A DNA stretch of 64,000 bases from positions 620,001 through 684,000 of the forward strand of contig NZ_JBITMQ010000001.1 in NCBI RefSeq assembly GCF_044466355.1, in the 5' to 3' direction. Below, piece by piece: positions 45,494 to 54,514 of this stretch; within the stretch, counting starts at the first letter, position 1; each line of letters starts with the position of its first letter. A program made the translations under genes and the position numbers. The notes under the pieces were generated by a model that had not been told where the DNA came from, did not search any database, and worked only from the letters and a program-made list of their open reading frames with translations. This DNA comes from Actinophytocola sp044466355. Its GTDB lineage: Bacteria > Actinomycetota > Actinomycetes > Mycobacteriales > Pseudonocardiaceae.

Positions 45494-47440
45494 TCAGCGC
45501 GCGGAGGGACCACCCTGCGCTGACTCACGTTGAGCGCCGTCGGGGGCCCTGCCCCACAGGACGGCGCCGGCCGCGTTGGTGAGAACGATCCGGTCGGTGA
45601 TCGCCGGCTGGGCGCCACCGGATGGCAGGCCCGAGTAGGACCAGTCGTTGCTGGGGTCCCAGGTGCCGCTGCTGGTGACGCGGACCTGGATCTCCTTGCG
45701 GTAGCGGGACTGCCCGCCCGGGATGATCGCGTCGGGACACGCGACCTCGACGTAGTACACGGTCCCGGCGTGCTGCCTGGGCGTCGACGCGGGCCCGCAC
45801 TGGTTGTAGTTCGTGGTGACGGTCAGCTGCGCGGGGGTCGTGGTGCCGTCGAGGGTGAAGTAGTAGCGGACCTTCCCGCCGGACACCGCGCGGGCTGGCC
45901 ACGCCGACGTGTTCACCACGTACAGCTTCACCTCGGTGAACGTCGAACTCTGCTGCGTCGCCGCGCCCTGGACGTAGATCTCCGGGCCGTCCGGGGTCTC
46001 GGCGACCGGGAAGTTCGCGAGCGGGGTGCCGCCGTACTCGTCGTACAGCTTGGCGAGCGCGCCGGTGTAGGCGGCGTTGTAGTCGAGCGCGACCTCGTTG
46101 GCGACGTAGTCCTGTCGGCTGTCGGTGTAGCTGTCGCTCGCGCTCGGGCCACCGACCAGCGCGCCGTACAGCACGTGGCGGCTCTGCGCCGGTTCCTGGA
46201 TGTTGTCGGTCCAGCTGCCGTGCGCGGTGCGGTGGTGCGGGTTGCGCGGCGGGTTCTGCCCGAACCCGACCATGTAGCTGGCGTTGCGCGGGTTCTGGCC
46301 GAGCGTGTAGTTGATCTGCCGGACGCCGAAGTCGTGGTAGCGGGCCCTGCGTTCGGGATCGGTGACGTTCTCGCTGTGCACCAGCGCGGCGAACGCGGTG
46401 TTGGCCGCGTACCGCAGCGAGCCCCACGTGTCGAGGTGCGCGAGACCGCCGGGGGAGTAGCGGATGCGCTGACCGTTGTAGCCGGTGGTCCAGTAGTCGA
46501 GCCAGCGGTTGGCGTCCGCGAAGTACTGTTCCTGGCCGGTCAGCTCGGCCAGGAGCACGTAGGCGCCGTAGGCCTTGTCGTCCCACGCGATCGTCCACCG
46601 GTAGGACTTCGTGTTCGTCTGCTGCTCGTTGGACAGGTTCGGGTACTCCGCCTCGGCCTTCGCGAGGTAGGCCGGGTCGCCGGTGGCGCGGTAGAGCCAG
46701 ATCGCGCCCCACACCAGCTCGTCGGCGTACCCGCTCCACGAGCGGTAGAAGTTCGCGGCGTCGGTGATGCAGTCGCTGTAGCGCCCGCGTCGCTGGTCGG
46801 CGAACGTGTAGAGCTGCTTGGCGTGCGTGAGCAGGGTGTCCGCGTACGCGGGGTCGTCGGCGAACACCATCGAGGCGGCGGCCATCGCGGCGGCGGACTC
46901 ACCCGCGAGGTCGGAGCCGGGGCAGCCGGCGTCGATCTTGTACGACGGGCGGGCCATCGGCATCACCTCGGCCGGGCCCCACCACTGGTGGTCGGCGTTG
47001 CCGTTGCCCACCTGCCCGTACAGCACCTGCGGTTGCGGGTGCGCCTTGATGAGCCAGTCCATGCCCCAGCGCAGGTTCGCCTTCAGCGGCGCGAGCTGGC
47101 CGGACCGCTGGAACGCCGCGGGTTCCTCCAGCGCGCCCCACGCCAGCATGGTCATGCTCGCGCTGAACGGGAGGCCGAACTTCACGTGGTCACCGGCGTC
47201 GTAGAAGCCGCCGGACAGGTCGATGCCGACGTCGGCGCCGTCGGTGAGCGCCGAGTCGCCGCGCCAGTTGACGCGGTTGTCCGCCCCGAGGTCGCCGGAG
47301 CGTTGCGCGTCGTAGAACCAGATCGACTTCTGCAGCGCCTCGCCGTAGTTGAACGCGGGCGCGGCCTGCGCGGTCGCGGGTGCCGCGAGCAGGCCGGCCA
47401 GCACGGCGAGCGCAGTGAGCAGGGGTGCAGGGGTGCGCAC
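45494..47440 (-). CDS. secreted GH9 cellulase with CBM3c
   Basis: A 648-residue exported cellulase. Signal residues 1-27 (AQA-A). GH9 about 29-470: the base aspartates in GGFYDAGDHVKFG (D81, D84), the PRNPHHRTAHGSW histidine block, and the acid glutamate in NEVALDYNAAY. CBM3c about 490-635 (FTEVKLYVVNTSAWPARAVSGGKVRYYF, QSRYRKEIQVRV). GH9-CBM3c enzymes are processive endoglucanases. The end is doubtful: the stop lies about ten bases from corrupt homopolymer sequence, and homologues usually continue into FnIII and CBM2 domains, so the C-terminus may be lost. A CelR operator is 23 bases upstream of the start. Confidence 0.9.
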   Translation of the reverse strand: MRTPAPLLTALAVLAGLLAAPATAQAAPAFNYGEALQKSIWFYDAQRSGDLGADNRVNWRGDSALTDGADVGIDLSGGFYDAGDHVKFGLPFSASMTMLAWGALEEPAAFQRSGQLAPLKANLRWGMDWLIKAHPQPQVLYGQVGNGNADHQWWGPAEVMPMARPSYKIDAGCPGSDLAGESAAAMAAASMVFADDPAYADTLLTHAKQLYTFADQRRGRYSDCITDAANFYRSWSGYADELVWGAIWLYRATGDPAYLAKAEAEYPNLSNEQQTNTKSYRWTIAWDDKAYGAYVLLAELTGQEQYFADANRWLDYWTTGYNGQRIRYSPGGLAHLDTWGSLRYAANTAFAALVHSENVTDPERRARYHDFGVRQINYTLGQNPRNASYMVGFGQNPPRNPHHRTAHGSWTDNIQEPAQSRHVLYGALVGGPSASDSYTDSRQDYVANEVALDYNAAYTGALAKLYDEYGGTPLANFPVAETPDGPEIYVQGAATQQSSTFTEVKLYVVNTSAWPARAVSGGKVRYYFTLDGTTTPAQLTVTTNYNQCGPASTPRQHAGTVYYVEVACPDAIIPGGQSRYRKEIQVRVTSSGTWDPSNDWSYSGLPSGGAQPAITDRIVLTNAAGAVLWGRAPDGAQRESAQGGPSAR

Positions 47441-47462
47441 TGAGTGCCTCCTCGCTGAGGGC

Positions 47463-47476
47463 TGGGAGCGCTCCCA
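47463..47476. promoter_or_regulatory. CelR/CebR operator upstream of GH9
   Basis: TGGGAGCGCTCCCA, a perfect 14-bp palindrome identical to the known CelR/CebR consensus of Thermobifida and Streptomyces. A minus-strand TACCCT (47479..47484) lies two bases upstream, so the site covers the likely transcription start. Confidence 0.85.
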
Positions 47477-47573
47477 GAAGGGTAACGCTCGATCCGCTCA
47501 TTTGGGAAGAGTGGAATCCGCCGTCGGTGGGAAAGCTTGTGGCGGATGCGATTTCGGAGTAGAGCAGAAAGGT

Positions 47574-48113
47574 ATGAGGCGTCTCGCCACCGCATTGTTG
47601 ATCTCCACGAGCGTGCTCGCGGCCTGTTCCGCGCCCACGCCGACGGCCGCCAGGGGCGCCGAGGCGCTGGGCGCGCGGCTGACCACAATGGACGAGCTGG
47701 TCGACTGGATGGAAGACACGGCAGGGGAATGCGCGCAGGTCAGGGCACGTGCCATTGGAGAGCTGACCGACTTCGTCGGGCCGGACATCGCCGCGCGCAT
47801 CTCACCGCACGTCTCGGAATGGGCGACCTGTCGCGTCTCACCGGAATTCCCGGTGGTCGGACTTGTCTTGTTCAGTGGCGATGAGCAGCGAAAATTTCAG
47901 GAATCGTGGCGCGACGCGATGAGCGCGGGCGAGATCGCCGACGGGCCGGCGTTCGCCTTCGGCAACGGGTTCGCCGTGTCGCAGGGTTTTCTCGGCACCG
48001 CCAAGCTGGGGCTGTACTACTTCCGGTGCGAAACGACCGACCCCCGCGTGCACCAGGTGCCCGCGGACGTCGAGGGTTGTGTGTTCGCGAACCCGGAGCA
48101 CGGGCACCACTGA
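47574..48113 (+). CDS. small lipoprotein of unknown function
   Basis: A 179-residue protein with a lipoprotein signal (RRLATALLISTSVLAAC, lipobox at about 15-18). The mature part has no recognised domain. It holds four cysteines (GECAQ, WATCRV, FRCETT, EGCVF), enough for two disulfides, in line with an extracellular location. ATG 47574 is preceded by AAAGG; upstream in-frame sequence crosses the GH9 promoter. It sits between divergent and convergent CelR-controlled genes but has no CelR operator of its own other than the one at 47463, about 100 bases away. Function unknown. Confidence 0.75.
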   Translation: MRRLATALLISTSVLAACSAPTPTAARGAEALGARLTTMDELVDWMEDTAGECAQVRARAIGELTDFVGPDIAARISPHVSEWATCRVSPEFPVVGLVLFSGDEQRKFQESWRDAMSAGEIADGPAFAFGNGFAVSQGFLGTAKLGLYYFRCETTDPRVHQVPADVEGCVFANPEHGHH

Positions 48114-48140
48114 AGCCGCCGCTCCAATGGGGCCGGTAGG

Positions 48141-49193
48141 CTACGGGCTCGAACAGGCGAGGGTCGGTGCCGTCGTAGTGCCCGACGTGTTGGCGGTCAG
48201 GCCGAACGACTGCGAACCGCCCGCGGGGATCGACCCGTTCCAGCCCGCGTTGCTCACCGTGGCCTGGCTGCCGAGGCTGTCCGTGGTGAGCGAACCGTTC
48301 CAGACGCTGGTGATCGTGGTCCCGTTCGACACCGCCCAGCCGACCCGCCAGCCGTTCAGCGTGGTCGTGCCCGGGTTCCGCACGGTGACCTCGGCCTGGT
48401 AGCCGCCGTTCCAGGAGCCGGTGGTCGCCCACGACGCCGTGCACGCGCCGTTCGGCGGCTCGCCGGAGTCCGGCGGGTCGTCCACCTCGCCGACACCGGT
48501 GACCTCACCGTTGCCGCCGTCGAACACGACGTCCGAGCAGCCGTAGAAGGTCTCCGAACTGTCGGACCGCTTCCACACCGAGTAGATGACGTGCTTCCCC
48601 GACTTGCCCGTGGGGAAGTCGCCGGTCCACTGGTACTGCCCGTTCTCCGAGCCCACCTGGCCGGTGACCGGCGGGTGGTCCACGGTCAGGAACGGCTGGT
48701 CCTCCAGGTCGTCCCACCGCAGTGGCCGGCTCGGGTCGTACCCGTCCTTGGTGACGTACAGGTAGAACCAGCCGGGGTGTGCGGCCCACGCGTTGTACGA
48801 GAAGCCGAAGCTCGCGCCCGCCGTGAGGTGGGTCTGCGGCCAGTTCCCCGCGCGGTCGTAGCCCGCGAAGCTCGGGTTGCCGCCCGAGCAGAGCTGACCG
48901 TCCGGGATGAAACCCTCCGTGCGGCCCGCCCCGTCGGAACGGAGCACGGAGAACCAGTTGTAGAGCGAGTTGTCCCCGCTCTGTGCCACCGCCGCCGCGC
49001 ACGCCGAGTTCTTCGGCACGATGTTGCCCTGCTCGGTCCGGCCGTCCTTCCAGCACAGGAACGTCCTGCTCCCGGGCTTCATCATCGCGCCGTGTGCGGC
49101 GGCCGGTTGTGGGTTCAGCGTCACGGTCAGCAGGCCGGCCACCATCATGGTGACGACGACCAGGACCGCCCTCATTGCCTTTCTCCGTGTCAT
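48141..49193 (-). CDS. secreted AA10 LPMO with CBM2
   Basis: A 350-residue lytic polysaccharide monooxygenase. The signal ends AAA-H, so mature His1 is H34 (HGAMMKPGSRTFLCW); the second copper histidine is probably H139 (AWAAHPGWFYLYVTKDGYDP). A short linker (PPDSGEPP) leads to a CBM2 at about 250-350. The order and motif match the C1-oxidising, cellulose-active AA10 type such as CelS2. It cleaves crystalline cellulose oxidatively and helps the GH48, GH6 and GH9 enzymes. AAGAAGG precedes ATG 49193. A CelR operator lies 22 bases upstream. Confidence 0.92.
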   Translation of the reverse strand: MTRRKAMRAVLVVVTMMVAGLLTVTLNPQPAAAHGAMMKPGSRTFLCWKDGRTEQGNIVPKNSACAAAVAQSGDNSLYNWFSVLRSDGAGRTEGFIPDGQLCSGGNPSFAGYDRAGNWPQTHLTAGASFGFSYNAWAAHPGWFYLYVTKDGYDPSRPLRWDDLEDQPFLTVDHPPVTGQVGSENGQYQWTGDFPTGKSGKHVIYSVWKRSDSSETFYGCSDVVFDGGNGEVTGVGEVDDPPDSGEPPNGACTASWATTGSWNGGYQAEVTVRNPGTTTLNGWRVGWAVSNGTTITSVWNGSLTTDSLGSQATVSNAGWNGSIPAGGSQSFGLTANTSGTTTAPTLACSSP

Positions 49194-49215
49194 GGTGCCT
49201 TCTTTCTGACAGCAC

Positions 49216-49229
49216 TGGGAGCGCTCCCA
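49216..49229. promoter_or_regulatory. CelR/CebR operator upstream of LPMO
   Basis: TGGGAGCGCTCCCA, perfect palindrome. A minus-strand TATGGT (49238..49243) lies eight bases upstream, so the site is near +1. Confidence 0.85.
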
Positions 49230-49349
49230 GTCCCGGCACCATAGCGCGGCCGCCGCATCGGGCGAACGGGGCCAAACGAGTGAGAAAGTTCCCGTGGGAG
49301 GTCATTCTGAGTGACGGTCTTCCGTGTCGCGAGGTGTCGCGTTAGATTG

Positions 49350-49363
49350 TGGGAGCGCTCCCA
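49350..49363. promoter_or_regulatory. CelR/CebR operator upstream of GH9-CBM2
   Basis: TGGGAGCGCTCCCA, perfect palindrome. TAGATT (49343..49348) ends one base before it. It shares the 198-base divergent gap with the LPMO gene, which has its own operator. Confidence 0.85.
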
Positions 49364-49391
49364 AAGAATCGGACTCCGAAAGGATCACGAC

Positions 49392-51974
49392 GTGGTGATC
49401 AAGAAATGGCGGCGCTTACTGCTGCCTGCTGTCATCGGCGCGGTCGTCGCGGTTGCACCGGGAGCGCCCTCAGCGGCGTCGGAAGCAGCCGAGTACGAGC
49501 GGCTCGTGAACGGCGACTTCTCCTCCGGAAGCGCCGATCCGTGGTGGACGGGCGCGAACACACGTGGTTCGGTGACGGGCGGCGAGTACTGCGTCGACGT
49601 CACCGGCGGCACGGCCAACGGCTACGACGCGCTGTCCGGCCAGAACGGCGTGCCCTACGAGGCAGGTCAGTCGTACACGCTGACGTTCGACGCCAGGTCC
49701 ACCGTCGAGCAGCCGATCTCCGCGGTGGCCGGCGAGGCGGTCGAGCCGTACCGGCAGATCGCGCGCACCGACGTCACCGTCACGCCGGTCACGCAGACCT
49801 TCACGTTCACCTTCGACTCCACACTGGACTTCCCGGCGGCAGGCAACGGACAGTTCGCGTTCTGGTTCGGCGGCCAGTCGTTCGACAACACGGTCTGCGT
49901 CGACAACGTGTCGCTGGTCGGCGGCGTGCTGCCGCCGGGAGGACTGGAACCGGCCGCACCGCTGCGGGTCAACCAGGTCGCCTACGTGCCTGGCCTGCCG
50001 AAGAAGGCGAGCCTCGCGACCGACGCGACGACCCCGCTCCCGTGGACGCTGCGCGACAGCGCGGGCACGTCCGTCGCCACCGGCCAGACCACCCCGCTCG
50101 GCCGGGACGCGGCGTCGGGCGAGAACGTCCACGCGATCGACTTCTCCTCGTTCGACCGGCAGGGCACCGGCTACACGCTGGCGGTCGGCGACGAGGTGAG
50201 CCACCCGTTCGACATCTCCGCCACCGCGATGACCGACCTGCGGTACGACTCGCTCGCGTTCTTCTACCACCAGCGCAGCGGCACCCCGATCGAAGCCCAG
50301 TACGTGGGCACGGAGTACGCGCGGCCCGCCGGTCACGTGAACGTGGCGCCCAACCGCGGTGACGACGACGTGCCGTGCCGCGCCGACCTGAACTGCGGCT
50401 ACACGCTCGACGTCCGCGGCGGCTGGTACGACGCGGGCGACCACGGCAAGTACGTGGTGAACGGCGGCATCTCCGCGTGGCAGCTGCAGAACAGCTACGA
50501 GCGCGCGGCGCTGGTCGGCGACGAGGAGGCGCTCGGCGACGGCACCCTCGCGATCCCCGAGCGGGCCAACGGCGTGCCGGACGTGCTGGACGAGGCGCGC
50601 TGGGAGGTCGAGTTCCTGCTGAGCATGCAGGTCCCCGACGGGCAGCCGCTCGCGGGCATGGCCCACCACAAGATCCACGACGAGCAGTGGACCGGGCTGC
50701 CGACGCTGCCGCACGAGGACGCACAACCCCGGCGGCTGTCCGCACCGAGCACCGCCGCGACGCTGAACCTGGCGGCCGTGGCGGCGCAGGCGTCGCGCCT
50801 GTGGGCGCCGTACGACGCGGAGTTCTCGGCCCGCGCGCTCGCCGCGGCGGAGAAGGCGTACGCGGCGGCGAAGGCGAACCCGAACCGGATCGCCGACCCG
50901 AACGACGGCACCGGCGGCGGCGCCTACAGCGACCCGACGGTGACCGACGAGTTCTACTGGGCGGCGGCCGAGCTGTACGTGACGACCGGCCGGTACCGCA
51001 CGGACGTCGAGGGGTCGCCGTTGTTCGGCGGCGAGAGCTTCAGCGTGCGCGGGTTCGACTGGGGCTCGACGGGTCCTCTGGGTGACGTGTCGCTCCTGCT
51101 GACCCCAGGCGACCTGCCGACGGACGGGATCCGCGCGGCGGTCCTGTCCACAGCGGACGCACACCTGGCGAACATGGCGGGCATGGGGCACCCCGCGCCG
51201 TACCGGACTGCGGACGGCGGGTACGAGTGGGGGTCGAACGGCCTCGTCGCCAACAACGGCATGGTGCTGGGCCTCGCCTACGACCTGACCAGCACCCCGA
51301 AGTACCGCGACGGCGCGTTCGCCACGATGGACTACCTGCTGGGCCGCAACCCGGTGAACTACTCGTACGTGTCCGGCTGGGGTGACCAGCCGGTGCGCAA
51401 CGTGCACCACCGGCACTGGGCGAACCAGCTGGACCCGTCGCTGCCGATCGCGCCGCCCGGCGCCCTGTCCGGCGGACCGAACAGCGCACTGCAGGACCCG
51501 GTGGCGCAGCGGATGCTGCAGGGTTGCCCGGCGCAGCGGTGCTGGGTCGACCACATCGAGGCGTACTCGCTGAACGAGGTGACGGTCAACTGGAACTCGG
51601 CGCTCGCGTGGCTGTCGAACTGGACGGCCGAGCACACCGTGCCCCCGGTGTCGGCGGGCGGTTGCGAGGTCGGTTATGCGGCGTCGACGTGGCAGACCGG
51701 GCTGACCGCCCAGCTGACGATCACGAACACCGGCACCACGGCGTGGGACGGCTGGCGGCTGGAGTTCGGCTTCTCCGGCGACGAACGGCTCCAGTACGGG
51801 TGGAGCGCCACGTGGGCGCAGACCGAGCGGGCGATGCGGGCCGACGCCGTCGAGTGGAACAAGCGCGTGGCCCCGGGCGCGTCGGTGACGGTCGGCTTCA
51901 ACGCGAGCAAGTCCGGTGCGCACGTCGCGCCGACCGCGTTCACGGTCAACGGGGAGCGGTGCACGACGAGCTAG
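49392..51974 (+). CDS. secreted CBM4/9-GH9-CBM2 cellulase
   Basis: An 860-residue exported cellulase. After the signal (residues 1-30) come a CBM4/9-like beta-sandwich (about 36-175, LVNGDFSSGSADPWW), an Ig-like CelD N-terminal domain (about 185-275, LRVNQVAYVPGLPKKA), the GH9 domain (about 280-735; base aspartates in GGWYDAGDHGKYV, histidine block NVHHRHW, acid glutamate in EAYSLNEVTVNWN) and a C-terminal CBM2 (about 755-860). This is the layout of Thermobifida Cel9B-type endoglucanases. GTG 49392 is preferred for the AAAGGA seven bases upstream. It is controlled by the operator at 49350. Confidence 0.92.
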   Translation: MVIKKWRRLLLPAVIGAVVAVAPGAPSAASEAAEYERLVNGDFSSGSADPWWTGANTRGSVTGGEYCVDVTGGTANGYDALSGQNGVPYEAGQSYTLTFDARSTVEQPISAVAGEAVEPYRQIARTDVTVTPVTQTFTFTFDSTLDFPAAGNGQFAFWFGGQSFDNTVCVDNVSLVGGVLPPGGLEPAAPLRVNQVAYVPGLPKKASLATDATTPLPWTLRDSAGTSVATGQTTPLGRDAASGENVHAIDFSSFDRQGTGYTLAVGDEVSHPFDISATAMTDLRYDSLAFFYHQRSGTPIEAQYVGTEYARPAGHVNVAPNRGDDDVPCRADLNCGYTLDVRGGWYDAGDHGKYVVNGGISAWQLQNSYERAALVGDEEALGDGTLAIPERANGVPDVLDEARWEVEFLLSMQVPDGQPLAGMAHHKIHDEQWTGLPTLPHEDAQPRRLSAPSTAATLNLAAVAAQASRLWAPYDAEFSARALAAAEKAYAAAKANPNRIADPNDGTGGGAYSDPTVTDEFYWAAAELYVTTGRYRTDVEGSPLFGGESFSVRGFDWGSTGPLGDVSLLLTPGDLPTDGIRAAVLSTADAHLANMAGMGHPAPYRTADGGYEWGSNGLVANNGMVLGLAYDLTSTPKYRDGAFATMDYLLGRNPVNYSYVSGWGDQPVRNVHHRHWANQLDPSLPIAPPGALSGGPNSALQDPVAQRMLQGCPAQRCWVDHIEAYSLNEVTVNWNSALAWLSNWTAEHTVPPVSAGGCEVGYAASTWQTGLTAQLTITNTGTTAWDGWRLEFGFSGDERLQYGWSATWAQTERAMRADAVEWNKRVAPGASVTVGFNASKSGAHVAPTAFTVNGERCTTS

Positions 51975-52049
51975 CCAAGGTGGGTGCGGCCGGTTCACCA
52001 GGCAGGGTGGGCCTGGTGAACCGGCCGCGGTCCCACCGCGACGAGCTGT

Positions 52050-53081
52050 TCACGCGGACTCGCGGCACACCAGTTCGGTCGGCAGGATCACGGGGCTCAG
52101 CTTCGCGTCCGGGTCCCGCAACTGGGTGATCAGCAGCTTCGCCAGCTCGCGGCCCATCTGCGGGATCGGCTGGCTCACGCTGGTGAGCATGGGATCGGTG
52201 TTGCGGGCCAGATCCGAGTCGTCGAAGCCGATCACCGCGACGTCGTCCGGCACACGACGACCAGCCGCGCGGAGGGCCTTCAACGCGCCCGCCGCCATCA
52301 GGTCGCTCGCGGCGAACACCGCGTCCAGCTCCGGGTCCTTCGCCAGCAGCTCCCTGGTCGCCGACTCGCCGCTGGCCTGGCCGAAGTCGCCCGCCGCGAC
52401 CAGGCGGGTCACGCCACGCTTGCCACGCAGCGCCGCCCGGTAGCCGGCGAGGCGGTCGATACCGGCGGCCATGTCCTGCGGGCCGGTGATCGTCGCGATG
52501 CGGCGACGGCCCTGGCGGTACAGGTACTCGACGGCGGTCCGCGCGCCCGACTCGTTGTCCGCGTCCACGTACGGGACCGCGCCGATGTCGGACATCGGCC
52601 TGCCGTTCAGCGCCACCGGGGCGCCCGCCGCGATGATGTTGCGGGGGAGCGGGTCGTCACCGTGCAGCGAGATGAGGATGACGCCGTCGACGTGGCCGTT
52701 GCGCACCTGCTGCTCGACCTTGCCGTGCTGACGTGCCGTGTTGGCCATCATCAGGTTGAGCTGCAGCGGCGTGGACGACAGCTCCTGGCTCAGGCCGCGC
52801 ACGAGGTTGACGAAGAACGGTTCGCCGAACACTCGGTCCTCGGACTCCGACACCACCAGCAGCACCGTGTCCGACCGCCGGGTCACCAGGCTGCGCGCCG
52901 CCTGGTTGGGCACGTACCCGAGCTTGCGGATCGCGTCCTGTACCGCCTTGAGCGCCCACGGGCTCACCTCGAGTGAGCCGTTCACCACGCGGGACGCCGT
53001 CCCGCGCGACACGTTCGCCTCTATCGCCACCTGTTCCAGAGTCGGGCGCCCGCTCGCCCGTGACCGTCGTCCTTCGCTCAC
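52050..53081 (-). CDS. celR: CelR-like LacI repressor of cellulase genes
   Basis: A 343-residue LacI repressor. HTH: RPTLEQVAIEANVSRGTASRVVNG; hinge GYVPNQAARSLVTRRSDTVLLVVSE, which closely follows Thermobifida CelR (RPTLEMVAALAGVGRGTVSRVING, GYVPNRAARTLVTRRTDTVALVVSE, quoted from memory). The effector domain has RIATITGPQDMAAGIDRL and DAVFAASDLMAAGALKALRAAGRRVPDDVAVIGFDDS. CelR is released by cellobiose. It is the only regulator inside the cellulase cluster and six matching operators surround it, including one at its own promoter (53112). GTG 53081 is chosen; GTG 53090 is in frame. Confidence 0.9.
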   Translation of the reverse strand: MSEGRRSRASGRPTLEQVAIEANVSRGTASRVVNGSLEVSPWALKAVQDAIRKLGYVPNQAARSLVTRRSDTVLLVVSESEDRVFGEPFFVNLVRGLSQELSSTPLQLNLMMANTARQHGKVEQQVRNGHVDGVILISLHGDDPLPRNIIAAGAPVALNGRPMSDIGAVPYVDADNESGARTAVEYLYRQGRRRIATITGPQDMAAGIDRLAGYRAALRGKRGVTRLVAAGDFGQASGESATRELLAKDPELDAVFAASDLMAAGALKALRAAGRRVPDDVAVIGFDDSDLARNTDPMLTSVSQPIPQMGRELAKLLITQLRDPDAKLSPVILPTELVCRESA

Positions 53082-53104
53082 CCCGCACACTCCCGCATTC
53101 CGCC

Positions 53105-53125
53105 ATGATACTGGGAGCCTTCCCA
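53105..53125 (-). promoter_or_regulatory. celR promoter with variant CelR operator
   Basis: Minus-strand TATCAT (53105..53110) is a likely -10; TGGGAGCCTTCCCA (53112..53125) lies one base upstream. The arms are perfect, the centre is GCCT instead of GCGC. Negative autoregulation is inferred. Confidence 0.65.
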
Positions 53126-53183
53126 CGCCGCGGTTCCTTGACTGCGCGTGGCGAACCGTGCACACTCAGGCAGCGGGCACATT

Positions 53184-53197
53184 TGGGAACGCTCCCA
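53184..53197. promoter_or_regulatory. variant CelR operator upstream of GH6
   Basis: TGGGAACGCTCCCA, perfect five-base arms, centre ACGC. It lies 33 bases before the GH6 start; TTGACT at 53138..53143 may be a -35. Shared divergent region with celR. Confidence 0.75.
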
Positions 53198-53230
53198 TCC
53201 AGTTCCACACGGATTTCTCCGGAGGTATGG

Positions 53231-54181
53231 ATGGTGTTCAGGCAGTACATACTCAAAACGGCGGTGGTGGCGTTCGCCGCGCTGGCGCTGGTCCCCGCGA
53301 ACCCGGACCCGGCGCAGGCCGCGCCCACCGGGTTCTACGTCGACCCGCAGACCAACGCGGCCCGCTGGGTCGCCGCCAACCCGAACGACGGCCGGGCCGC
53401 GGTCATCCGCGACCGCATCGCGAACGTGCCGCAGGCGCGCTGGTTCACCACGACCAACACGAGCACGGTCCGCGGTGAGGTCGACGCGTTCGTCGGCGCG
53501 GCGGCCGCGGCCGACCGGATCCCGATCATGGTCGTCTACAACATCCCCAACCGGGACTGCGGTGGCGCGAGCTCGGGCGGCGCGCCGTCCCACAGCGCCT
53601 ACCGGGCGTGGGTGGACCAGGTGGCCGCCGGGCTCGCGGGGCGGCCGGCGTACATCGTGCTCGAACCCGACGTCCTGCCGTTGATGACCAACTGCCAGGA
53701 CGCGAACCAGCAGGCGGAGACCCGCGCGTCGATGGCGTACGCCGGCAAGCGGCTCAAGGCGGGGTCGGCGCAGGCCAGGGTGTACTTCGACATCGGCCAC
53801 TCCGCGTGGCTGTCACCGGGCGAGGCCGCCGCGCGCCTGCGGGCCGCGGACATCTTCGCGAGCGCGGACGGCATCTCCACCAACGTGTCGAACTACCGCA
53901 CCACGGCCGACGAGGTGGCCTTCGCCAAGGCGGTGCTCGGCAACCTCGGCGACAGCAGGCTGCGCGCGGTCGTCGACACCAGCCGCAACGGCAACGGGCC
54001 CGCGGGCAGCGAGTGGTGCGACCCGCCCGGTCGCCGCATCGGTACGCCGAGCACCACCAACACCGGCGACGGCCAGATCGACGCGTTCCTGTGGGTGAAG
54101 CTGCCGGGCGAGGCCGACGGCTGCATCGCACCCGCCGGGCAGTTCGTACCGCAGCGCGCGTACGAGCTGGCCACTTCCTGA
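53231..54181 (+). CDS. secreted GH6 endoglucanase, no CBM
   Basis: A 316-residue exported GH6 enzyme of the endoglucanase size class. Signal residues 1-31 (AQA-A). Catalytic aspartates: YNIPNRDCGG (about D109, general acid), LEPDVLP (D147) and VVDTSRNG further on. The short open-tunnel form resembles Thermobifida Cel6A. It has no CBM, unlike Cel6A, so it may act on amorphous cellulose or soluble glucan. ATG 53231 has GGAGG five bases upstream; the frame upstream of it runs into celR and is artificial. A 19-bp hairpin follows the stop. It is CelR-controlled through the site at 53184. Confidence 0.92.
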   Translation: MVFRQYILKTAVVAFAALALVPANPDPAQAAPTGFYVDPQTNAARWVAANPNDGRAAVIRDRIANVPQARWFTTTNTSTVRGEVDAFVGAAAAADRIPIMVVYNIPNRDCGGASSGGAPSHSAYRAWVDQVAAGLAGRPAYIVLEPDVLPLMTNCQDANQQAETRASMAYAGKRLKAGSAQARVYFDIGHSAWLSPGEAAARLRAADIFASADGISTNVSNYRTTADEVAFAKAVLGNLGDSRLRAVVDTSRNGNGPAGSEWCDPPGRRIGTPSTTNTGDGQIDAFLWVKLPGEADGCIAPAGQFVPQRAYELATS

Positions 54182-54190
54182 AATACGCGG

Positions 54191-54235
54191 CGAGAATATC
54201 GGCGGGCACCTCCGTGGTGCTCGCCGATATTCTCG
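54191..54235. terminator. 19-bp stem hairpin
   Basis: Arms at 54191..54209 and 54217..54235 pair over 19 positions with one G-T wobble, loop of seven bases, starting ten bases after the GH6 stop. There is no T run. Very likely the GH6 terminator. Confidence 0.7.
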
Positions 54236-54451
54236 TTCGGCAACGATTCACGAAGTTCGCACCAATGGTCTAACGTCGCCGGGCGAACGGCGGCAGTGGC
54301 GCCGGACACGCTCGGACCGTGCGCATCGACCACTGAACGCCTCCTGAACGGAGCAATGGGAAAAGGTCTTACCAGACAACGGAATCACGTTCCGTCCTAT
54401 CGTCGCGCCACGGACGGGTCCAACGGACTTCGCGATTGCCGACGGGATCGT
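54236..54451. other. gene-free region between the GH6 genes
   Basis: The rest of the 333-base gap contains no supported ORF. ACGGAA/TTCCGT (54379..54384, 54390..54395) is a small hairpin. The promoter of the next gene begins at its right end. Confidence 0.4.
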
Positions 54452-54478
54452 TACAGTCGATCGCTGGGAGCGTTCCCA
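54452..54478 (+). promoter_or_regulatory. -10 and CelR operator of the second GH6
   Basis: TACAGT (54452..54457) is followed by TGGGAGCGTTCCCA (54465..54478), perfect arms with centre GCGT. Same order, -10 then operator, as at the GH9 genes. Confidence 0.75.
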
Positions 54479-54514
54479 AATACTCCCCGAATATCTCACG
54501 ACAAAGGAGTCATC

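Noticed and set aside
49311..49391. Upstream extension of the GH9-CBM2 protein
   Set aside because: It would place the CelR operator and -10 inside the coding region.
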